Below the pieces are notes generated by a model. It ran no database searches. It was not told the DNA's origin and saw only the letters and a list, made by a program, of their open reading frames with translations. Position numbers and translations under genes: made by a program. 64,000 nt of DNA from Citrobacter amalonaticus (GTDB taxonomy: Bacteria > Pseudomonadota > Gammaproteobacteria > Enterobacterales > Enterobacteriaceae), in the NCBI RefSeq assembly GCF_018252635.1, contig NZ_JAGTXM010000006.1:124001-188000 (forward strand). The letters are read 5' to 3'. This document shows positions 1 to 9,785 of this stretch, piece after piece; positions within the stretch are counted from its first letter, which is position 1, and each line of letters starts with the position of its first letter.

Positions 1-946
1 GTTTAATTTCATTATAGTGCTCGATGGCGTTCACCACCGCATCCACAAGCTTCCCGCGATCGGTCAGGAACGGCTGTCCAGAGAGCCACCAGTCAACGGT
101 ATAGCGCAACTGATGTTTTTCGAGCAGTGCGTGCACCCGCGCTTTGATCATCTCGTCGGTCAGTTCAGTACTGAAACGGAAGTTGAACTGCACAAACAGT
201 TCACCGGGGATGACGTTATTGCTACCGGTACCCGCCTGAACATTGGCAATCTGCATGCTGGTGGCCGGGAAAAATTCATTGCCCTGATCCCACTCAATAT
301 TCACCAGTTCATTGAGCATCTGCGCGGCGCGGTGTACCGGGTTATCCGCCAGATGCGGATAGGCGACATGCCCCTGCACACCATGAATGGTCAGGTTGCA
401 GGTCAGCGAGCCGCGACGACCATTCTTCACCACGTCACCTACCACTTCGGTGCTTGAGGGTTCGCCGACCAGACAGTAATCCAGGCGCTCATTTCGCGCC
501 ATCAACGCCTCGACCACTTTCACCGTCCCGTTTTTCGCGCTGGCCTCTTCATCTGAGGTTACCAGAAACGCAAGTCGACCCTTATGGTTCGGGTGCTGAG
601 CGACAAAGCGCTCCGCCGCCACCACCATGGCTGCCAGCGAACCTTTCATATCCGCCGCGCCGCGGCCAAACAGCATCCCGTCGCGAATGGTTGGCTCGAA
701 AGGTGGGTTGATCCAGCGATCGGCATCGCCCGCCGGCACGACGTCGGTGTGACCGGCAAACGCCAGCGTTTCCCCCTGTCCGCGCCATGCCCAAAAATTC
801 TGTGTATCCGCAAAATCCATGCGCTCAACGGTAAAACCGATCGCGCGCAGGCGTTCAATCATCAACGCCTGACATCCCGCATCATCCGGGCTCAGGGAAG
901 GGCGGCGAATAAGCTGCTGTGTCAGCTCAATAACCGGGCACGACAT
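1..946 (-). CDS. dapE: Succinyl-diaminopimelate desuccinylase (3' end beyond the window)
   Basis: The zinc hydrolase removes succinate from N-succinyl-LL-2,6-diaminopimelate in the lysine and peptidoglycan precursor pathway, in the cytoplasm. The reading frame opens with [20 protein letters not shown] at the ATG complement 944-946 and stays open to base 1, giving about 315 of the usual 375 residues. Visible M20 metallopeptidase motifs are [10 protein letters not shown] (His near residue 66), [10 protein letters not shown] (Asp near 99) and TSDEEAS (Glu near 133-134). The start lies three bases after the yffB stop, so the two are very likely cotranscribed. The C-terminal catalytic part is outside the window. 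Confidence 0.96.
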   Translation of the reverse strand, partial: MSCPVIELTQQLIRRPSLSPDDAGCQALMIERLRAIGFTVERMDFADTQNFWAWRGQGETLAFAGHTDVVPAGDADRWINPPFEPTIRDGMLFGRGAADMKGSLAAMVVAAERFVAQHPNHKGRLAFLVTSDEEASAKNGTVKVVEALMARNERLDYCLVGEPSSTEVVGDVVKNGRRGSLTCNLTIHGVQGHVAYPHLADNPVHRAAQMLNELVNIEWDQGNEFFPATSMQIANVQAGTGSNNVIPGELFVQFNFRFSTELTDEMIKARVHALLEKHQLRYTVDWWLSGQPFLTDRGKLVDAVVNAIEHYNEIK

Positions 947-949
947 AGA

Positions 950-1312
950 CTACACCTCGTCAAAAAACTGCTGATAACTGGATTCACTAAAACCCAGCAG
1001 CATAGGCTTCCCGGGCGCACAGAGCAATGGGCGTTTGATGATCGCAGGCATTTCAGTCATTAATGCGGCGGCAGAGGCGGCATCCGTGATGTGATTGCGT
1101 GTGGTTTCATCCAGTTTTCGCCACGTCGTTCCACGGGTGTTGAGAAGTGATTCCCAACCTAATTCATTGATAAATGAAGTGAGAAGGGCGTTGTCCAGAC
1201 CATCGACACGGTAATCGTGAAAACGATAATCTATGCCACGCGCTTCCAGCCAGCGGCGGGCCTTTTTAATGGTGTCGCAATTTTTAATGCCGTAGAGGGT
1301 AATCATCTGCAT
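950..1312 (-). CDS. yffB: ArsC/Spx-family protein YffB
   Basis: The product has 120 residues and the thioredoxin-like fold of the arsenate reductase (ArsC)/Spx family. The N-terminus [20 protein letters not shown] carries a single redox-type Cys in NCDT, and the mid-protein [20 protein letters not shown] is typical of YffB. E. coli YffB binds glutathione, and its physiological substrate is not known to me. The start could be the first Met or the Met two codons later, and E. coli alignments do not let me decide. The gene is the first of a yffB-dapE unit. A 14-bp palindrome lies 17 bp upstream of the start. Confidence 0.93.
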   Translation of the reverse strand: MQMITLYGIKNCDTIKKARRWLEARGIDYRFHDYRVDGLDNALLTSFINELGWESLLNTRGTTWRKLDETTRNHITDAASAAALMTEMPAIIKRPLLCAPGKPMLLGFSESSYQQFFDEV

Positions 1313-1695
1313 CCTTATTAACGTAAACTGATTATATAATCATCAATATCGTTACGTCCGATAATACATCTTGTCATTTAATCGTGATCGGTAAATATAA
1401 CATTGTTGAAGTAATGTGAATAATAATTCCTGAATACATCAGATTTTTCTACTTAATCAAAATTCAGAATTTCACCCTTGCAGCCATCTGTTTTTTAATC
1501 GAAATTGAAGAAGTACCAGATAAGGTATGATTGTTTCGAATTATTGCTGTATGTCACATAAAATTTATGGGTACCGCGCCATAGTGATGACATCAACCCA
1601 CACCCCGGAGGATGTAATCACAGCAATTGGTTAATTTGTCTTCACCAGGAGATAATGTTTTTGTAGAATACTCATAATAAAAAGTAGAGGTTGTT
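1313..1695. other. AT-rich intergenic region between yffB and ypfM
   Basis: This 383-bp stretch has no convincing gene. It contains a perfect 14-bp palindrome, TGATTATATAATCA, at 1329-1342, which is close to the yffB start and could be part of its promoter or an operator. It should also carry the rightward promoter of ypfM. A possible 15-codon frame at 1587-1634 lacks a good ribosome binding site and I did not call it. Confidence 0.5.
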
Positions 1696-1755
1696 ATGAT
1701 TGAACGCGAACTGGGGAACTGGAAAGATTTTATCGAAGTAATGCTTCGCAAATAA
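1696..1755 (+). CDS. ypfM: YpfM, 19-residue small protein
   Basis: The frame reads MIERELGNWKDFIEVMLRK and then TAA, which is the small protein YpfM known from E. coli. An AGAGG Shine-Dalgarno sequence precedes the ATG by about six bases. It is too short for ordinary gene callers and lies on the opposite strand to acrD, yffB and dapE. The peptide is amphipathic, charged and has no membrane segment. No function is known to me. The terminator at 1815-1843 is placed and oriented to end its transcript. Confidence 0.88.
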   Translation: MIERELGNWKDFIEVMLRK

Positions 1756-1814
1756 ATTTCTGGAAGGATGACCAAATAACAGAACATACCGTGTGAGATT
1801 CATCACACAGAAAG

Positions 1815-1843
1815 GGCGACCCGTTGGCAGGTCGCCTTTTTTT
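1815..1843 (+). terminator. Rho-independent terminator of ypfM, possibly also acrD
   Basis: A 7-bp GGCGACC/GGTCGCC stem (1815-1821 with 1830-1836) with an 8-base loop is followed on the plus strand by seven T residues. On the minus strand, directly after the acrD stop, the same hairpin is followed only by a weak U-rich run, so termination of acrD there is less certain. Confidence 0.82.
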
Positions 1844-1848
1844 GTCTC

Positions 1849-4800
1849 TTACTCTGGACGCGGCTTAAGCGGGAAGCGGCGACGGACCAGTACGAAGAAC
1901 AGCGGCACGAAGTAGATAGCCAACACTGTCGCTGAAATCATTCCCCCCATGACGCCCGTCCCGACGGCGTGTTGACCGCCGGAACCTGCACCGCTACTGA
2001 TAGCCATCGGCAACACGCCGAAGATAAACGCTAACGACGTCATCAGAATCGGACGTAAACGCTGCCGACAGGCGTGCAACGTCGCATCCAGCAGATCGTG
2101 TCCTTTCTCGTTCATCTCATTGGCAAATTCAACGATCAGAATAGCGTTTTTCGCCGAAAGCCCAATGACCGTCAGCAGTCCGACCTGGAAATAGACATCG
2201 TTTTCCAGGCCGCGCATCCAGGTGGCGAGTAGCGCACCGATAACCCCGAGCGGCACCACCAGCATGACCGAGAACGGCACCGACCAACTTTCATACAGCG
2301 CGGCCAGGCACAGGAAGACCACTAACAGTGAGATGGCATACAGGGCTGGCGCTTGCGCTCCTGAGAGTCGTTCCTGATATGACATGGCGGTCCATTCCAG
2401 ACCAAACCCGGTCGGCAACTGACGCACCAGCGACTCCATCACATCCATTGCCGTACCGGTACTCACGCCAGGCGCGGCTTCACCGACAATCTCAACGGCA
2501 GAATAGCCATTGTAGCGCTCCAGACGCGGAGAACCGGTCTCCCAGCGAGAAGTGGCGAAGGCGGAGAAAGGCACCATGCCGCCGCTGTTATTGCGTACGT
2601 ACCACAGGTTGATATCGTCTGGCAGCATGCGGTATTTTGCTGCCGCCTGGACGTAAACCTTTTTCACGCGGCCACGGTCCATAAAGTCGTTGACGTAGCT
2701 CGACCCCCAGGCGGTCTGCAACGTATCGTTGATGTCGTCAATGGAAACGCCTAGCGCCTGTGCTTTACGTTGGTCGACATCAATTTGCAACTGAGGGCTG
2801 TCGTCCAGACCGTTGTGACGCACGCGGGTCAGGGCGCTATCCTGCGATGCCAGACGAATCAACTGGTCGCGTGCGGCCATTAAGGCGTCATGACCGGCAC
2901 CGCCGTGATCCTGCAGTTCCATATCAAAGCCTGCGGAACTACCGAGACCGCTGATGGCTGGCGGACTGCTGGCAAACACACGCGCCTCTTTGATTTTGTT
3001 AAAGGCCTTCGTCGCACGTTCGATAATGGCAAACGAAGTTCCGGTGGTGGCGTCGCGTTCGCTCCAGTCTTTCAGACGTACAAACATACGCGCCACGTTC
3101 TGACCATTGCCTCCCGGGCCGGAACCGACCGTTGCAAAGACGGACTGGACGGTATCTTTTTCGTGAGTGGCGTAATATTTCTCAACTTCCTGCACTACTT
3201 TTAAGGTTTGCTGCTGCGTGGAGCCGCTCGGCAATTGAATCGACGTGGTAAACATGCCGCGGTCTTCCAGCGGCAGGAACGAGGTCGGCAGACGCAGGAA
3301 CAGAACGACCATCGCGCCAAGCAGCAGCACATAAATCAGGATCCAGCGCAGGCTGCGATGCAGAATTTTGGCAACGCCTTTTTCGTAGCGTTCGGCATTA
3401 CGGTTAAAGGTACGGTTAAACCAGCCGAAGAAACCGGTTTGCCCGTGTTGCTCGCCTTTGTGTAGCGGTTTCAGTAAGGTGGCGCACAGGGCAGGGGTGA
3501 GGATCATCGCCACCAGAACGGAAAGCACCATCGCCGCCACAATGGTGATGGAGAACTGACGGTAAATTGCTCCGGTGGTTCCGCCAAAGAAAGCCATCGG
3601 CACAAAGACAGCTGACAGCACCATCGCGATACCGACCAGCGCGCCCTGAATTTGCCCCATCGATTTTCGCGTCGCCTCGCGCGGCGTGAGACCCTCCTCA
3701 CTCATAATACGCTCGACGTTTTCCACGACCACGATGGCGTCATCCACCAGCAGACCGATCGCCAGTACCATCGCGAACATGGTCAGGGTGTTGATGCTAT
3801 AGCCGAAGGCATAGAGCACCGAAAACGTCCCCATCAGCACCACCGGTACCGCAATGGTGGGGATCAGCGTGGCGCGGAAATTTTGCAGGAACAGGTACAT
3901 CACCAGGAACACCAGCGCGATGGCTTCCAGCAGCGTTTTCACCACGTCTTCAATAGAGGCTTTTACGAAGGAGGTGGTTTCATAGGCCACCTTGTATTCC
4001 AGACCGTGCGGGAAGTATTGCGCCAGCTCATCCAGGCGCTTAATCACCTGGGTTGCGGTGGCCATTTCGTTGGCCCCTGATGCCAGTTTTACCCCAAGGC
4101 CGGAAGCCGCATTGCCATTGAAGCGGCTGAGATAGTCATACTTCTCAGCCCCCATCTCGACGGTGGCGACATCGCCCAAGGTCACTTCTGAACCATCCTG
4201 ATTGACGCGTAGCGTGATGTCACGAAACTGTTCCGGCGTTTGCAACAGCGACTGGGCGTTAATGGTGGCGTTCAGCGCCTGGGTATCAATAGAAGGGGTT
4301 CCACCAAGCTGTCCGACGGCGATCTGCGCGTTCTGTGACTCAATGGCGTTGGTGACATCTTTCGCGGTCATCTGGAAACTGTTGAGCTTCGCCGGATCCA
4401 GCCAGATGCGCATCGAGTATTGCGAGCCGTAGGCATCGATATCGCCGACGCCGTTCACGCGGCTAAGGGGATCCTGAATATTACTGGCAACGTAGTCCGC
4501 AATATCCTGCTTATCCATCGAACCGTCCGTGGAGACAAAGGCAATCGTCAGGATGTTGGTATCCCCGGTCTTACGGACCGTTACGCCCTGATTCTGTACC
4601 GCCTGCGGCAGCTTACGCATCGCTGACTGCAACTGATTCTGGACCTGCTGTACGGCTTCATCTGGGTCGGTGCCGGCAACGAAGCTCAGCGTCACCGACG
4701 CTTGTCCGGTACCGCTGCTTTGCGATGACATGTACATCAGATTATCGAGGCCGGTCATGTTCTGCTCAATGACCTGGGTGACGGTATTTTCCAGCGTTTG

Positions 4801-4962
4801 GGCGGAGGCCCCGGGATAGTTTGCCGTAATGCGCACGTTTGGCGGCGCCAGATCCGGATATTGTTCCACTGGCAAAGAGAAAATAGCCAGGGTACCTGTC
4901 AGACACAACAGGATAGCCAGCACCCAGGCAAAGATGGGGCGATCGATAAAGAAATTCGCCAT
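1849..4962 (-). CDS. acrD: RND multidrug efflux pump AcrD
   Basis: This inner-membrane proton-driven transporter of 1037 residues works with AcrA and TolC to export aminoglycosides and other hydrophilic or anionic drugs. The start [19 protein letters not shown] is the standard HAE1-RND N-terminus with transmembrane helix 1. The proton-relay Asp pair is in GLLVDDAI near residue 407 and the conserved Lys in [12 protein letters not shown] near residue 940. Length and end ([11 protein letters not shown]) match AcrD rather than AcrB. In E. coli it is induced by the BaeSR system. Upstream at about 5030-5060 the minus strand reads TCTCCACGT, which only partly resembles a BaeR box. It lies downstream of narQ on the same strand with a 168-bp gap. 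Confidence 0.96.
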   Translation of the reverse strand: MANFFIDRPIFAWVLAILLCLTGTLAIFSLPVEQYPDLAPPNVRITANYPGASAQTLENTVTQVIEQNMTGLDNLMYMSSQSSGTGQASVTLSFVAGTDPDEAVQQVQNQLQSAMRKLPQAVQNQGVTVRKTGDTNILTIAFVSTDGSMDKQDIADYVASNIQDPLSRVNGVGDIDAYGSQYSMRIWLDPAKLNSFQMTAKDVTNAIESQNAQIAVGQLGGTPSIDTQALNATINAQSLLQTPEQFRDITLRVNQDGSEVTLGDVATVEMGAEKYDYLSRFNGNAASGLGVKLASGANEMATATQVIKRLDELAQYFPHGLEYKVAYETTSFVKASIEDVVKTLLEAIALVFLVMYLFLQNFRATLIPTIAVPVVLMGTFSVLYAFGYSINTLTMFAMVLAIGLLVDDAIVVVENVERIMSEEGLTPREATRKSMGQIQGALVGIAMVLSAVFVPMAFFGGTTGAIYRQFSITIVAAMVLSVLVAMILTPALCATLLKPLHKGEQHGQTGFFGWFNRTFNRNAERYEKGVAKILHRSLRWILIYVLLLGAMVVLFLRLPTSFLPLEDRGMFTTSIQLPSGSTQQQTLKVVQEVEKYYATHEKDTVQSVFATVGSGPGGNGQNVARMFVRLKDWSERDATTGTSFAIIERATKAFNKIKEARVFASSPPAISGLGSSAGFDMELQDHGGAGHDALMAARDQLIRLASQDSALTRVRHNGLDDSPQLQIDVDQRKAQALGVSIDDINDTLQTAWGSSYVNDFMDRGRVKKVYVQAAAKYRMLPDDINLWYVRNNSGGMVPFSAFATSRWETGSPRLERYNGYSAVEIVGEAAPGVSTGTAMDVMESLVRQLPTGFGLEWTAMSYQERLSGAQAPALYAISLLVVFLCLAALYESWSVPFSVMLVVPLGVIGALLATWMRGLENDVYFQVGLLTVIGLSAKNAILIVEFANEMNEKGHDLLDATLHACRQRLRPILMTSLAFIFGVLPMAISSGAGSGGQHAVGTGVMGGMISATVLAIYFVPLFFVLVRRRFPLKPRPE

Positions 4963-5130
4963 CAGAAAGAGGACCTCATTATTCTACATATCTTTATAGG
5001 TATGACTTGCTTCACTGTAGCGGGAAGGTACGAGTCAAACGTGGAGAAAAAAAGGAGATAATGTAAATTATCATGCCTGATTACAGCGTTTGTCAGCTTC
5101 CCGCATGCTCACGTCCGGTTTTGTGCGAAT

Positions 5131-6837
5131 TTATGTCAGATGACTCGCATCCTCTTCTGATTCTGTCGAGCGAAAGCTAATGCTCACTAACGTCCCGCCG
5201 CCGGAAGGCTGCGAGAAACTTAACGTGCCGCCAAGACGTTCCGCGCGCTCGCGCATAATGTTCAGGCCGTAATGCCCCGCCGGTTCGTTAGGTTCGCCGA
5301 TGCCCACGCCGTTATCGCGAATATACACCGTGTGATTGCCATCCGGCGCCGTCACACAGCTGACGGCAATCTCGCTGGCATTGGCGTGCTTCATCGCGTT
5401 GAGCACCGCTTCCCGGATTATCTGTAACAAATGGACCTGCATTTGCGCATCGAGCGCCAGCGTCGGCAAACGGCAGTCCAGTGTGAGTTTAGCAGTGGTC
5501 TGCCCCTGTAGCGCTTCGAGCATTTCATGCAGCGCGGAGGGTAAATCAGCCTGCTGTAGCGTCAGGCGGAAGGTGGTTAGTAGCTCACGTAGTTGACGGT
5601 AGGCATCGTTCAGCGCCCGCGAAAAGTCATCCATAATGGCCTGCGCCGGGGCGTTATCCTCCGGGATGGCGCGTTTGAGCAGCGTCAACTGAATGCGCAG
5701 ATAGGAGAGCACCTGCGCCAGCGAATCATGCAGTTCACGGGCAATGGTGGCACGCTCTTCCATCAGCAACAACTGCTGGAAATGCTTCTGCGCATGGTTG
5801 AAATACAGCCCGCGCCCGAGCATTGTCGATACGCTGTTTAACAGTGGGATCGCGCTGGCAACATGCTGGCTTTGCCAGTGCAGCTCGCCGTAGACCGTCT
5901 CCTGCATGGTCACCGGCAGGATTTGCATCGGCAGGTTGGCCTGCTTTTCCCCCTCACTGATGCGCCAGTTTTCCCCGACGGTAAGCTCAAGGAACTGTGC
6001 CGCTTCGTTATCACGAACAATCTGCAAGATATGGCGGAAGCAGTGCACATCAATCTGGCTGGTATTCAGCGCCTGCGAACACTGGTACAGCACTTCCAGA
6101 CGCCGTTTGGCTTCATGAAGGTCATGGGTTTTTTCTTCGACCTTCGCTTCCAGCGAGCGGTACAGCTTATGGAGTTCGCTCGACATCTGATTAAAGGTCT
6201 TCGCCAGTAACCCCAGTTCGTTGGGAAGGCGCGTGTCCAGCGGCGGCGAGTCAAACTGACCGTGTTCAATGCGCTGACTGGCCATTACTAATTGATTCAG
6301 TGGGCGCACAACCTGGTGACGAATACGGCGCAGGGTGAAAAAGACGAGGGTAAAGATCCCGATACCACCCGCCAGCGAGATCCCCACCACCAGCATCACT
6401 TTGCGTTCGGCATAGTGCTGCAAGGCCAGCACGAAGAGATCGATCTTATCGACGTAGGCATTAATGTTGTCCTGATACCACTGCAGGTCGCCATCAATCA
6501 GGCGGCGGTTCATTTCCAGCCAGTTGGCATGTAACTGCGCGTAGCGACCTTTCACCGTTTGGGGCACATACCAGGCATTCAGATTGCTTAACGCCGATGA
6601 GTTAAGGGCCTGCTGAAAGAGCTGACGATGGGCATTGAGTTGCGGGCTGTGGCTTTGCAGATCGAACCCCAGACGATAGCTTTGCATACGCAATGAACCC
6701 GCCACGTTAATGGCTTCGGCATCCCGCAAACTACTTGCCAGCGTCAGTAACGCAACGCCGGTGGAGAGAATCGAGAGCAGGACAATGTAAAAAAAGGCCC
6801 GGGCCAGACTGGCCGAGACGGGGCGTTTGACGATCAC
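5131..6837 (-). CDS. narQ: Nitrate/nitrite sensor histidine kinase NarQ
   Basis: A 568-residue inner-membrane sensor that phosphorylates NarL and NarP in response to periplasmic nitrate and nitrite. Order: TM helix 1 (about 13-33), P-box ligand site NVAGSLRMQSYRL (44-56), periplasmic helical domain, TM helix 2 (about 147-169), HAMP linker, a GAF-like central part, the HPK7-type phosphoacceptor His370 in ARELHDSLAQ, and an ATPase domain with N-box near 480 and D508NGVG. The gene diverges from aegA across about 210 bp that must hold both promoters. Confidence 0.96.
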   Translation of the reverse strand: MIVKRPVSASLARAFFYIVLLSILSTGVALLTLASSLRDAEAINVAGSLRMQSYRLGFDLQSHSPQLNAHRQLFQQALNSSALSNLNAWYVPQTVKGRYAQLHANWLEMNRRLIDGDLQWYQDNINAYVDKIDLFVLALQHYAERKVMLVVGISLAGGIGIFTLVFFTLRRIRHQVVRPLNQLVMASQRIEHGQFDSPPLDTRLPNELGLLAKTFNQMSSELHKLYRSLEAKVEEKTHDLHEAKRRLEVLYQCSQALNTSQIDVHCFRHILQIVRDNEAAQFLELTVGENWRISEGEKQANLPMQILPVTMQETVYGELHWQSQHVASAIPLLNSVSTMLGRGLYFNHAQKHFQQLLLMEERATIARELHDSLAQVLSYLRIQLTLLKRAIPEDNAPAQAIMDDFSRALNDAYRQLRELLTTFRLTLQQADLPSALHEMLEALQGQTTAKLTLDCRLPTLALDAQMQVHLLQIIREAVLNAMKHANASEIAVSCVTAPDGNHTVYIRDNGVGIGEPNEPAGHYGLNIMRERAERLGGTLSFSQPSGGGTLVSISFRSTESEEDASHLT

Positions 6838-7049
6838 ACGCGTAATTTCCTTTAAAAGTGCTTACGGTAAAAATCTCTCGCAGATCTGAAACGTAATTTC
6901 ACTCTGGCTGAAATAAATTGATCTGCCACAGGTTCTGTAGAAATAGTTGTGCTTCCTGGGCAAATGAACATTGCCGACGTGTGGTCAGTCGGTTAATAAC
7001 AACACTTATATAAAGAATAAGGTTTTTACAACCAAAAAAGAAGGTCGCC

Positions 7050-9029
7050 ATGAACCGTTTTATTATGGCCAACAGCCAACAGTGCCTGGGATGCCATGCC
7101 TGTGAAGTCGCTTGCGTTTTGGCCCACAATGAAGAGCAACATGTCCTTAGCCAACGTCACTACCAGCCCAGGATCACGGTTATTAAGCATCAGCATCAGC
7201 GAAGTGCAGTGACCTGCCACCATTGCGAAGATGCACCCTGCGCCCGCAGTTGTCCGAATGGAGCGATAAGCCACATCAACGACAGCGTGCAGGTCAATCA
7301 GCAAAAGTGTATTGGCTGTAAATCCTGCGTGGTGGCCTGCCCGTTTGGCACCATGCAGATAGTTCTTACGCCTGTCGCCAAAGATCAGGTCAAAGCGACG
7401 GCGCATAAATGTGACCTCTGCCAGGGGCGCGAAAATGGCCCCGCCTGCGTGGAAAACTGCCCGGCTGATGCCCTGCAACTGGTGACGGAAGAGTCGTTAA
7501 CCCGGCAGGCGAAAGCGCGACGTTTACGTACCGCCCGGCAGGAGAATCAGCCGTGGCATGCGGATGCGGCGGCGACCGCTTTCGCCACAATGAGCAAAAT
7601 TGAGCAAATGCACGCGACGCCTGCGCGTGGTGAACCGGATAAACTGGCTATCGACGCGCGAAAAGTCAGCTTTGACGAAATTTATCTGCCGTTTCGCAAG
7701 GCTCAGGCGGAGCAGGAGGCCTCACGCTGTCTTAAGTGTGGTGAGCACAGCATTTGTGAATGGACCTGTCCGCTGCATAACCACATTCCGCAATGGATTG
7801 AACTGGTGAAAGCCGGAAACATTGATGCGGCGGTGGAGTTGTCTCACCAGACGAACTGTTTACCGGAAATTACCGGGCGCGTCTGTCCACAGGATCGTCT
7901 GTGCGAAGGCGCCTGTACGGTGCGTGACGAGCATGGCGCGGTGACGATCGGTAACATTGAGCGCTACATTTCCGACCGCGCGCTGGGTCAAGGCTGGCGG
8001 CCTGATCTGAGCCACGTGCAGAAGGTTGATAAGCGCGTGGCGATTATTGGCGCCGGCCCGGCAGGGCTTGCCTGCGCCGACGTGCTGGCGCGTCATGGCG
8101 TCAGCGCCACGGTGTTTGATCGTCATCCTGAAATAGGCGGACTGCTGACCTTTGGCATCCCGGCTTTCAAACTGGATAAATCGCTGCTGGCGCGCCGTCG
8201 GGAAATTTTCAGCGCGATGGGGATCCATTTTGAGCTGAACTGCGAAGTGGGCAGGGATGTGAAAATGGAGGCGCTGCTGGAGGATTACGACGCCGTTTTT
8301 GTCGGCGTGGGGACCTACCGTTCGATGAAGGCCGACCTGCCAAATGAGGATGCGCCAGGTGTCTACGATGCGTTGCCGTTCCTGATCGCCAATACCAAAC
8401 AGGTGATGGGGCTGGAAGAATGTCCTGAAGAGCCGTACATCGACACCGCCGGACTCAACGTGGTGGTGCTAGGCGGTGGTGACACGGCGATGGACTGTGT
8501 CCGTACCGCGCTGCGTCATGGCGCAAGTCAGGTCACCTGCGCCTATCGCCGCGACGAAGCCAATATGCCGGGCTCGAAGAAAGAGGTGAAAAACGCGCGC
8601 GAGGAAGGGGCTAACTTCGAGTTCAACGTGCAGCCGGTCGATCTGGAACTGAGCGCGGAAGGGCGCGTTTGTGGCATTCGCTTCCTGCGTACGCAGTTGG
8701 GTGAGCCGGATGCCCAGGGACGTCGCCGTCCGGTGCCGATTGCTGGCAGTGAGTTTGTGATGCCGGCGGATGCCGTAATCATGGCATTTGGTTTCCATCC
8801 GCACGGGATGCCATGGCTGGAGAGCCACGGTGTACAAGTGGATAGCTGGGGTCGTATCGCGGCAAACGTTGAGAGTGCATATCGTTACCAGACCACTAAC
8901 CCGAAGATCTTTGCCGGTGGCGATGCCGTTCGCGGTGCCGATCTGGTGGTCACCGCGATGGCGGAAGGACGCCATGCTGCGCAGGGGATCATCGACTGGC
9001 TGGGAATAAATTCAGTTCAATCCCACTAA
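7050..9029 (+). CDS. aegA: Iron-sulfur flavoprotein oxidoreductase AegA
   Basis: This 659-residue cytoplasmic protein fuses a ferredoxin-like electron-transfer module to a GltD-like FAD/NAD(P)H subunit. Cys clusters occur at CLGCHACEVAC (12-22), CHHCEDAPCARSCP (56-69), CIGCKSCVVACP (87-98) and CDLCQ...CVENCP (121-138). The GltD-type N-terminal cluster is RCLKCGEHSICEWTCP (227-241). The FAD site is AIIGAGPAGL (331-340) and the NAD(P)H site VVLGGGDTAM (472-481). In E. coli AegA is NarQ/anaerobiosis-linked and required with YgfT for anaerobic uric acid breakdown. Its divergence from narQ fits control by nitrate and FNR. Confidence 0.95.
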   Translation: MNRFIMANSQQCLGCHACEVACVLAHNEEQHVLSQRHYQPRITVIKHQHQRSAVTCHHCEDAPCARSCPNGAISHINDSVQVNQQKCIGCKSCVVACPFGTMQIVLTPVAKDQVKATAHKCDLCQGRENGPACVENCPADALQLVTEESLTRQAKARRLRTARQENQPWHADAAATAFATMSKIEQMHATPARGEPDKLAIDARKVSFDEIYLPFRKAQAEQEASRCLKCGEHSICEWTCPLHNHIPQWIELVKAGNIDAAVELSHQTNCLPEITGRVCPQDRLCEGACTVRDEHGAVTIGNIERYISDRALGQGWRPDLSHVQKVDKRVAIIGAGPAGLACADVLARHGVSATVFDRHPEIGGLLTFGIPAFKLDKSLLARRREIFSAMGIHFELNCEVGRDVKMEALLEDYDAVFVGVGTYRSMKADLPNEDAPGVYDALPFLIANTKQVMGLEECPEEPYIDTAGLNVVVLGGGDTAMDCVRTALRHGASQVTCAYRRDEANMPGSKKEVKNAREEGANFEFNVQPVDLELSAEGRVCGIRFLRTQLGEPDAQGRRRPVPIAGSEFVMPADAVIMAFGFHPHGMPWLESHGVQVDSWGRIAANVESAYRYQTTNPKIFAGGDAVRGADLVVTAMAEGRHAAQGIIDWLGINSVQSH

Positions 9030-9084
9030 CCAAAACCGGCTTCACGGCGTAGTATGATTTCTCTTCTTACGCTGTGGAGCCGGT

Positions 9085-9660
9085 ATGTCGCAAAAAATCA
9101 CGCTCGTTAAAGACAAAGTCCTTTCTGATAACTATTTCATCCTGCGCAATATCACTTACGATTTGACCCGCTCGAACGGCGACGTCATCCGCCACAAACG
9201 TGAAGTGTACGATCGCGGCAATGGGGCCACTATCCTGTTGTACAACGCAGAGAAAAAGACCGTCGTGCTGATTCGTCAGTTCCGCGTAGCGACGTGGGTG
9301 AACGGTAACGAAAGCGGGCAGTTGATTGAAACCTGTGCCGGATTACTGGACAACGACGAGCCGGAAGCCTGCATTCGCAAAGAGGCCATTGAAGAGACGG
9401 GCTATGAAGTGGGTGAGGTGCGTAAGCTCTTTGAGCTGTATATGTCTCCAGGCGGTGTGACGGAGCTGATTCACTTTTTTATCGCCGAATACAGCGAAAA
9501 CCAGCGCGCTAATGCTGGCGGTGGCGTCGAAGATGAAGATATTACTGTGCTGGAATTGCCGTTTACTCAGGCGCTGGACATGATTAAAACCGGTGAGATA
9601 CGAGACGGTAAGACCGTGTTATTGCTCAACTATTTGCAATCTTCTCATTTAATGGATTGA
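9085..9660 (+). CDS. nudK: GDP-mannose pyrophosphatase NudK
   Basis: A 191-residue Nudix hydrolase that cleaves GDP-mannose to GMP and mannose 1-phosphate. The length equals E. coli NudK. The Nudix box spans about residues 85-107 ([20 protein letters not shown]), with Lys in place of the first Arg of the REUXEE core, as I recall for E. coli NudK. The preceding strand motif [14 protein letters not shown] and the C-terminus [10 protein letters not shown] are typical. It follows aegA by 55 bp on the same strand and may have its own promoter. Confidence 0.95.
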   Translation: MSQKITLVKDKVLSDNYFILRNITYDLTRSNGDVIRHKREVYDRGNGATILLYNAEKKTVVLIRQFRVATWVNGNESGQLIETCAGLLDNDEPEACIRKEAIEETGYEVGEVRKLFELYMSPGGVTELIHFFIAEYSENQRANAGGGVEDEDITVLELPFTQALDMIKTGEIRDGKTVLLLNYLQSSHLMD

Positions 9661-9785
9661 TAAATAAGGTTTATATTTCTTTACGAATTATTGAATCTAT
9701 CCGACAAATCCGATTGAGCATGGTTAACAGCACAACGAAGATACGACCTGTGTTGTTCGTTTGACTTCTGGGGTTATTACCGTCC

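Noticed and set aside
1587-1634. 15-codon frame MTSTHTPEDVITAIG upstream of ypfM
   Set aside because: It lacks a convincing Shine-Dalgarno sequence and I know of no homologue. It could be a leader peptide but cannot be supported from one sequence.
1593-1787. 64-codon minus-strand frame overlapping ypfM
   Set aside because: It has no similarity I recognise and no good start region. It is antisense to the well-supported ypfM, with AT-rich composition that favours Tyr/Phe/Ser/Ile.
8469-8975. 168-codon minus-strand frame inside aegA
   Set aside because: It is antisense to the FAD/NAD domain of aegA, with Arg/His/Thr-rich low-information sequence.
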